This document shows positions 6,722 to 8,926 of a stretch of 8,926 bases of DNA, one piece after another (the stretch's first letter is position 1; every line of letters starts with the position of its first letter). Under the pieces are notes generated by a model. It made no database searches. It was not told where the DNA came from and saw only the letters and a list, made by a program, of their open reading frames with translations. The stretch covers positions 1 through 8,926 of the forward strand of contig JAPKYO010000002.1 of assembly GCA_026394265.1 (NCBI GenBank), written 5' to 3'. The DNA comes from Candidatus Bathyarchaeota archaeon (GTDB lineage Archaea > Thermoproteota > Bathyarchaeia > TCS64). Both the position numbers and the translations under genes were made by a program.

Positions 6722-6738
6722 GGCATCAGTTATATGCC
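6722..6738 (+). promoter_or_regulatory. TATA box inside an inverted repeat, leaderless promoter for the gene at 6760
   Basis: TTATAT (6730-6735) lies about 27 nt before the ATG at 6760, so transcription should start at or within a few bases of the start codon. No ribosome binding site precedes the ATG, which fits a leaderless message. The box is partly covered by a 5-bp inverted repeat, GGCAT (6722-6726) and ATGCC (6734-6738). Because the gene product has a winged helix, autoregulation is possible but unproven. Confidence 0.5.
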
Positions 6739-6759
6739 GCCGGGCTGGTTTGTGTATCC

Positions 6760-7416
6760 ATGCCGGAGAGGGGTCTCCACGCCGAGTTGAAGGAGTGGCT
6801 CAGGGAGCCGGGGGACCTCGTTGAGGGGATGGTCTGGGGCTACAGGGCGGACATCATCCGTGGTGATCTGCTTCTTGAGATCCAGACGGGTAACTTCCCC
6901 CAGATCAGGGCGAAGCTGGCGAAGCTTCTGAAGGGGTACCGCGTCAGGCTCGTTCACCCCGTCCCGGAGAGGCGGTGGGTGATCAGGGAGGTCGACGGTA
7001 AGAGGCAGCGCCGCGTCTCCCCACGGGTGGGGCGCGTCGAGGAGGTCTTCAACGAACTCGTCTACTGCCCCACGCTCCCCCTCGACCCAAACTTCTCCCT
7101 AGAGGTGATCCTCGTACACGCCGAGGAGAAGCAGGCAATCAGGTGGAGGGGGAAGAAGAGGACACGTTACACGGTGACGGAGAGACACCTCGTCAAGGTC
7201 GTGGGCAGGGAGGTCTTCGAGAGGCCATCCGACTATCTGCGCCTGCTCCCCGAGATGAACGGTGCCTTCACGGCACGGCAGCTCAGCAAGGCCACTAAGC
7301 TAAGGATCACCCTCGCCCGCCGGATGGTCTACTGCCTAGCCAAGATGGGGCTCATAGAGGAGGTGGGAAGCGTCGCACGGGCGAAGCTCTACCGTATCTC
7401 CGCCAACGCGGCTTAG
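6760..7416 (+). CDS. Uncharacterised protein: PD-(D/E)XK-like nuclease domain plus C-terminal winged helix
   Basis: This encodes 218 residues with no signal peptide or membrane segment. The N-terminal third begins ERGLHAELKEWL and contains a nuclease-like core: D31 in GYRADIIRGD, then E40-x-Q42 in LLLEIQTGNF, then a helix (IRAKLAKLL, 49-57) and the strand YRVRLVHPV. This D-x8-ExQ arrangement resembles PD-(D/E)XK enzymes in which glutamine replaces the lysine, as in CoiA-like proteins. The middle (90-155) is predicted strand-rich and includes FNELVYCPTLPLDPNFSLEVIL. The C-terminus (about 158-213, from PSDYLRLLPEMNGAFTARQL to KMGLIEEVGSVARAKLYRI) reads as a winged helix-turn-helix. I recall similar hypothetical proteins in thermophilic bacteria and archaea, without an assigned function. 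A DNA-acting enzyme or a dead nuclease used as a regulator both fit. The gene stands alone behind its own promoter; the next gene starts 51 nt after it. Confidence 0.8.
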   Translation: MPERGLHAELKEWLREPGDLVEGMVWGYRADIIRGDLLLEIQTGNFPQIRAKLAKLLKGYRVRLVHPVPERRWVIREVDGKRQRRVSPRVGRVEEVFNELVYCPTLPLDPNFSLEVILVHAEEKQAIRWRGKKRTRYTVTERHLVKVVGREVFERPSDYLRLLPEMNGAFTARQLSKATKLRITLARRMVYCLAKMGLIEEVGSVARAKLYRISANAA

Positions 7417-7467
7417 AGGACACCCCCATTATTAGGATATCACACAAGTTGATTCCAGGAAGGTATA

Positions 7468-7743
7468 TTGGCCCCAAAATTCACGGTGAAAAACGACCCG
7501 GAAATGATCAGGAGGTTAAAGAAGTATTCCTCCGACGTGGACTGGATCGAAGAACACCGCGACGAGTTGCGCAGGGAGCACCTCAATACGTTCATAGCTG
7601 TGAGGGATCGGCGGGTCCTCTTCACGGCGCCTACGATGATCGACCTAGTCAAACTCATCGACGAGGCGGGTTCATCGGCTGAGGACTGCGCCGTGGATTT
7701 CATCTCCGCCTATGACGATTTGCTTCTCCTTGAGACGCCTTGA
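7468..7743 (+). CDS. Small DUF5678-like protein
   Basis: This encodes 91 residues read from a TTG at 7468-7470. The core from W26 (DWIEEHRDELRREHLNTFIA), then VRDRRVLFTAPTMIDLVKLIDEAG and a closing strand AVDFISAYDD, follows the pattern of DUF5678: an N-terminal helix, a strand pair around a short turn, a helix, and a last strand. This small domain is widespread in archaea, often with toxin-antitoxin-like or stress neighbours, and its function is unknown. AGGAAGGT at 7457-7464 is a plausible ribosome binding site, although only 3 nt before the TTG. A GTG at 7486 and an ATG at 7504 are alternative starts that would shorten an already small protein. An A/T box near 7428-7440 could give it its own promoter. 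It ends 10 nt from the convergent hydrolase gene. Confidence 0.65.
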   Translation: MAPKFTVKNDPEMIRRLKKYSSDVDWIEEHRDELRREHLNTFIAVRDRRVLFTAPTMIDLVKLIDEAGSSAEDCAVDFISAYDDLLLLETP

Positions 7744-7753
7744 AGAAAGAGTC

Positions 7754-8587
7754 CTAGCGGGGTATGTTCAGAGAGTCGGTAGGTGCCTCGTATGGGCCCG
7801 CGCCGCTCTTCTGCTTGACTAGTATTGTCTTGTTTAGGTCCTTCGGGTGCTTCCCATCAAGTTCGTCGCGCAGCCAGTCCGCGATGTAGGGGTAGATTTC
7901 GATGCCGCCGATGCCCTCGCGGAGGCTTATGCGGTGGAACTCGTTCTCGAGCACCCAGAGTTCCTTGGGGCAGTTGAGTTCGTCGAAGAAGTCGACGGCG
8001 TTCTCCAGGTGGCAGAGTGGGTCGTACTCGCCCATGGTGAGGAGTGTGGGGCACTTTATCCTCTCGGCGTAGCCGGCGGTGTCCATCCTCTCCGCCATGG
8101 CGTCGAACTCGTCCTCGTCGCTGAGGCCCGCCATGTACATGAACATCTGCTTGAAGCGTGGGCTTGCCTCGCCGAAGATGGCCTTCTTGGGGCCTACGAC
8201 GGCGTAGGTCGTGGCGAGGGCGCGGACGCGCTTGTCAATGGCCGCCGTGCGGACGCCCCAGTGGCAGCCGAAGCTGATGCCCGAGATGACTATCTGCGTC
8301 GGGTCGACCTCGGGGCGGGCCACGAGCCAGTCTATGGCCGCCATCGCCGCCCTCTCGTAGTTGTCGTCGCTGACCCTGATCTTGCGGATGTTGCTTATGC
8401 CCTGCCCGGGGCCGTCGATGCTGAGGACGTGCATGCCGCGGCGGAGGAAGGGGTTGGCGAGTGGGTTGGGGAACGCCTCCTTGGTCATGTCCATGCCGGG
8501 GAGGAATAGGACGACGGGTGCCTTGCGTCTGTCCTTGATCAGGTGGAACCGGCCCTGAATCTGTTTGCCCTCCCAGGGTATCTCCAC
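7754..8587 (-). CDS. Alpha/beta hydrolase (esterase/acyl-peptidase-like), probably N-terminally truncated
   Basis: This encodes 277 residues from a GTG at 8587. The catalytic triad is visible: nucleophile S105 in the elbow SGISFG (102-107), D189 in GEYDP, and H218 in ENEFHRIS. VVLFLPGMDMTKEAFPNP (25-42) is the oxyanion-loop region and DGPGQGIS (58-65) a typical following turn. The pattern matches FrsA/2,6-dihydroxypseudooxynicotine-hydrolase-like enzymes, in which an N-terminal helical cap of about 100 residues precedes this domain. Here the cap is absent. The frame stays open and protein-like for 34 codons upstream of the GTG (including ADKVAGYADYPVEKVEIPWEG across the boundary) until a TAA at 8690-8692. 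The GTG is therefore probably not the ancestral start. The substrate is unknown. No ribosome binding site is evident. The catalytic domain looks intact, so a shortened active protein remains possible, as does a decaying gene. Confidence 0.75.
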   Translation of the reverse strand: MEIPWEGKQIQGRFHLIKDRRKAPVVLFLPGMDMTKEAFPNPLANPFLRRGMHVLSIDGPGQGISNIRKIRVSDDNYERAAMAAIDWLVARPEVDPTQIVISGISFGCHWGVRTAAIDKRVRALATTYAVVGPKKAIFGEASPRFKQMFMYMAGLSDEDEFDAMAERMDTAGYAERIKCPTLLTMGEYDPLCHLENAVDFFDELNCPKELWVLENEFHRISLREGIGGIEIYPYIADWLRDELDGKHPKDLNKTILVKQKSGAGPYEAPTDSLNIPR

Positions 8588-8701
8588 CTTCTCGACGGGG
8601 TAGTCGGCATAGCCAGCGACCTTGTCGGCGCACTCGATGTGCTTGCCGTGTAGGAATATCTTCTCCTTGTTGTCGTCCTCGAAGATAAATTACATATTCA
8701 T
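8588..8701 (-). other. Interrupted 5' extension of the hydrolase frame, with an in-frame stop
   Basis: Reading the hydrolase frame upstream gives 34 GC-rich codons that look coding (for example EKIFLHGKHIECADKVAGYA). They are preceded by ATG-AAT-ATG-TAA, with the ATG at 8699-8701 and the TAA at 8690-8692. No standard start codon lies between that TAA and the GTG at 8587. Either the start was lost to a nonsense change, or the original 5' part of the gene was replaced by the AT-rich sequence beginning here. Confidence 0.55.
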
Positions 8702-8718
8702 TAGTGTCTCAAATTGCC

Positions 8719-8730
8719 GCTTTTAAAAAT
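8719..8730. promoter_or_regulatory. TATA-like box CTTTTAAAAATC in the AT-rich gap
   Basis: This is a strong A/T box, nearly symmetric, so it can be read on both strands. On the minus strand it is centred about 23 nt before the ATG at 8701. On the plus strand it would place a transcript start near 8750, upstream of the ATG at 8787. A second box, CTTTTAAC at 8753-8760, lies about 30 nt before 8787 and may instead drive that gene without a leader. The assignment is inferred from spacing. Confidence 0.4.
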
Positions 8731-8771
8731 CTCTGAAAATTTCAATGCGAGCCCTTTTAACTCCCTCCGTT

Positions 8772-8790
8772 ACATGATACTAAATCATGT
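8772..8790. repeat. Perfect 7-bp inverted repeat covering a start codon
   Basis: ACATGAT (8772-8778) and ATCATGT (8784-8790) are separated by five bases (ACTAA). The right arm includes the ATG of the gene starting at 8787. It could be an operator or an mRNA hairpin; chance is possible in AT-rich DNA. Confidence 0.5.
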
Positions 8791-8926
8791 CTAACCCTCA
8801 ATTGGACTTGATGAAAGAAGCAAATGAAGAGATTAGTGAACTGTTAAGGCGACTTGATGAACAATGGAAACCAATTGCTGATCATGAAGTTCCCGCTCTA
8901 ACAATCAGCGATGTTTACGCGGATAT
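8787..8926 (+). CDS. N-terminal fragment of an unrecognised protein, AT-rich codon use (runs off right edge)
   Basis: Forty-six codons are present from the ATG at 8787 to the window end, beginning MSNPQLDLMKEANEEISELL. Residues about 5-26 form a charged amphipathic helix that could be a short coiled coil, followed by WKPIADHEVPALTISDVYAD. The family cannot be identified from this fragment. By hand count 56 of its 140 bases are G or C and about 15 of 46 codons end in G or C, very different from the strongly GC-ending codons of every gene to its left. No ribosome binding site is present. The TATA-like CTTTTAAC at 8753-8760 suggests a leaderless or nearly leaderless message. The frame is convincing but short. 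Confidence 0.55.
   Translation, partial: MSNPQLDLMKEANEEISELLRRLDEQWKPIADHEVPALTISDVYAD

Noticed and set aside
7847..8509. 220-residue plus-strand ORF opposite the hydrolase
   Set aside because: The hydrolase on the minus strand has a full catalytic triad; the plus-strand product is an alanine/valine/glutamate/aspartate-rich antisense shadow.

Overview
The window looks like a GC-rich archaeal chromosome. Evidence: an archaeal-type pantoate kinase (the enzyme that replaces bacterial-type pantothenate kinase in most archaea), a DUF5678-like small protein of a kind common in archaea, TATA-like A/T boxes about 25-35 nt before several start codons, several genes with no ribosome binding site, and T-rich tracts rather than hairpins after the main operon. 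A lineage in the Thermoproteota/Bathyarchaeia sphere is my guess only. No rRNA, tRNA, CRISPR array or insertion sequence is visible.

Layout. Positions 1-464 (minus) hold the N-terminal part of a class I/II PLP aminotransferase that runs off the left edge. Diverging from it is a small unrecognised protein (599-877, plus). Next, on the minus strand, come pantoate kinase (891-1805) and threonine synthase (1848-3089), transcribed thrC then pok. A 230-bp divergent regulatory region (3090-3319) carries an imperfect tandem repeat and leads into ilvB-ilvN-ilvC (3320-6503, plus), a tightly packed operon for the two shared first steps of branched-chain amino acid synthesis. A T-rich 256-bp gap with repeated TTTTCG blocks follows. 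After it come a leaderless gene for a PD-(D/E)XK-like nuclease domain fused to a winged helix (6760-7416), a DUF5678-like protein (7468-7743) and a convergent alpha/beta hydrolase (7754-8587, minus) that seems to lack its N-terminal part. At about 8690 the DNA changes abruptly from GC-rich to AT-rich. A new AT-rich reading frame starts at 8787 and runs off the right edge.

Functional logic. Threonine synthase makes the threonine that threonine dehydratase turns into 2-oxobutyrate, a substrate of IlvBN. IlvBN and IlvC lead to 2-oxoisovalerate, the precursor of valine and also of pantoate, which pantoate kinase phosphorylates on the way to coenzyme A. The divergent thrC-pok and ilvBNC units therefore form one amino acid/CoA precursor block, plausibly co-regulated from the shared intergenic region.

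Most of the window is ordinary metabolism. The parts most worth a second look are the repeat and mini-ORF region before ilvB, the nuclease-winged-helix protein, and the composition break with a truncated hydrolase near 8690, which may be a true junction or an assembly artefact.
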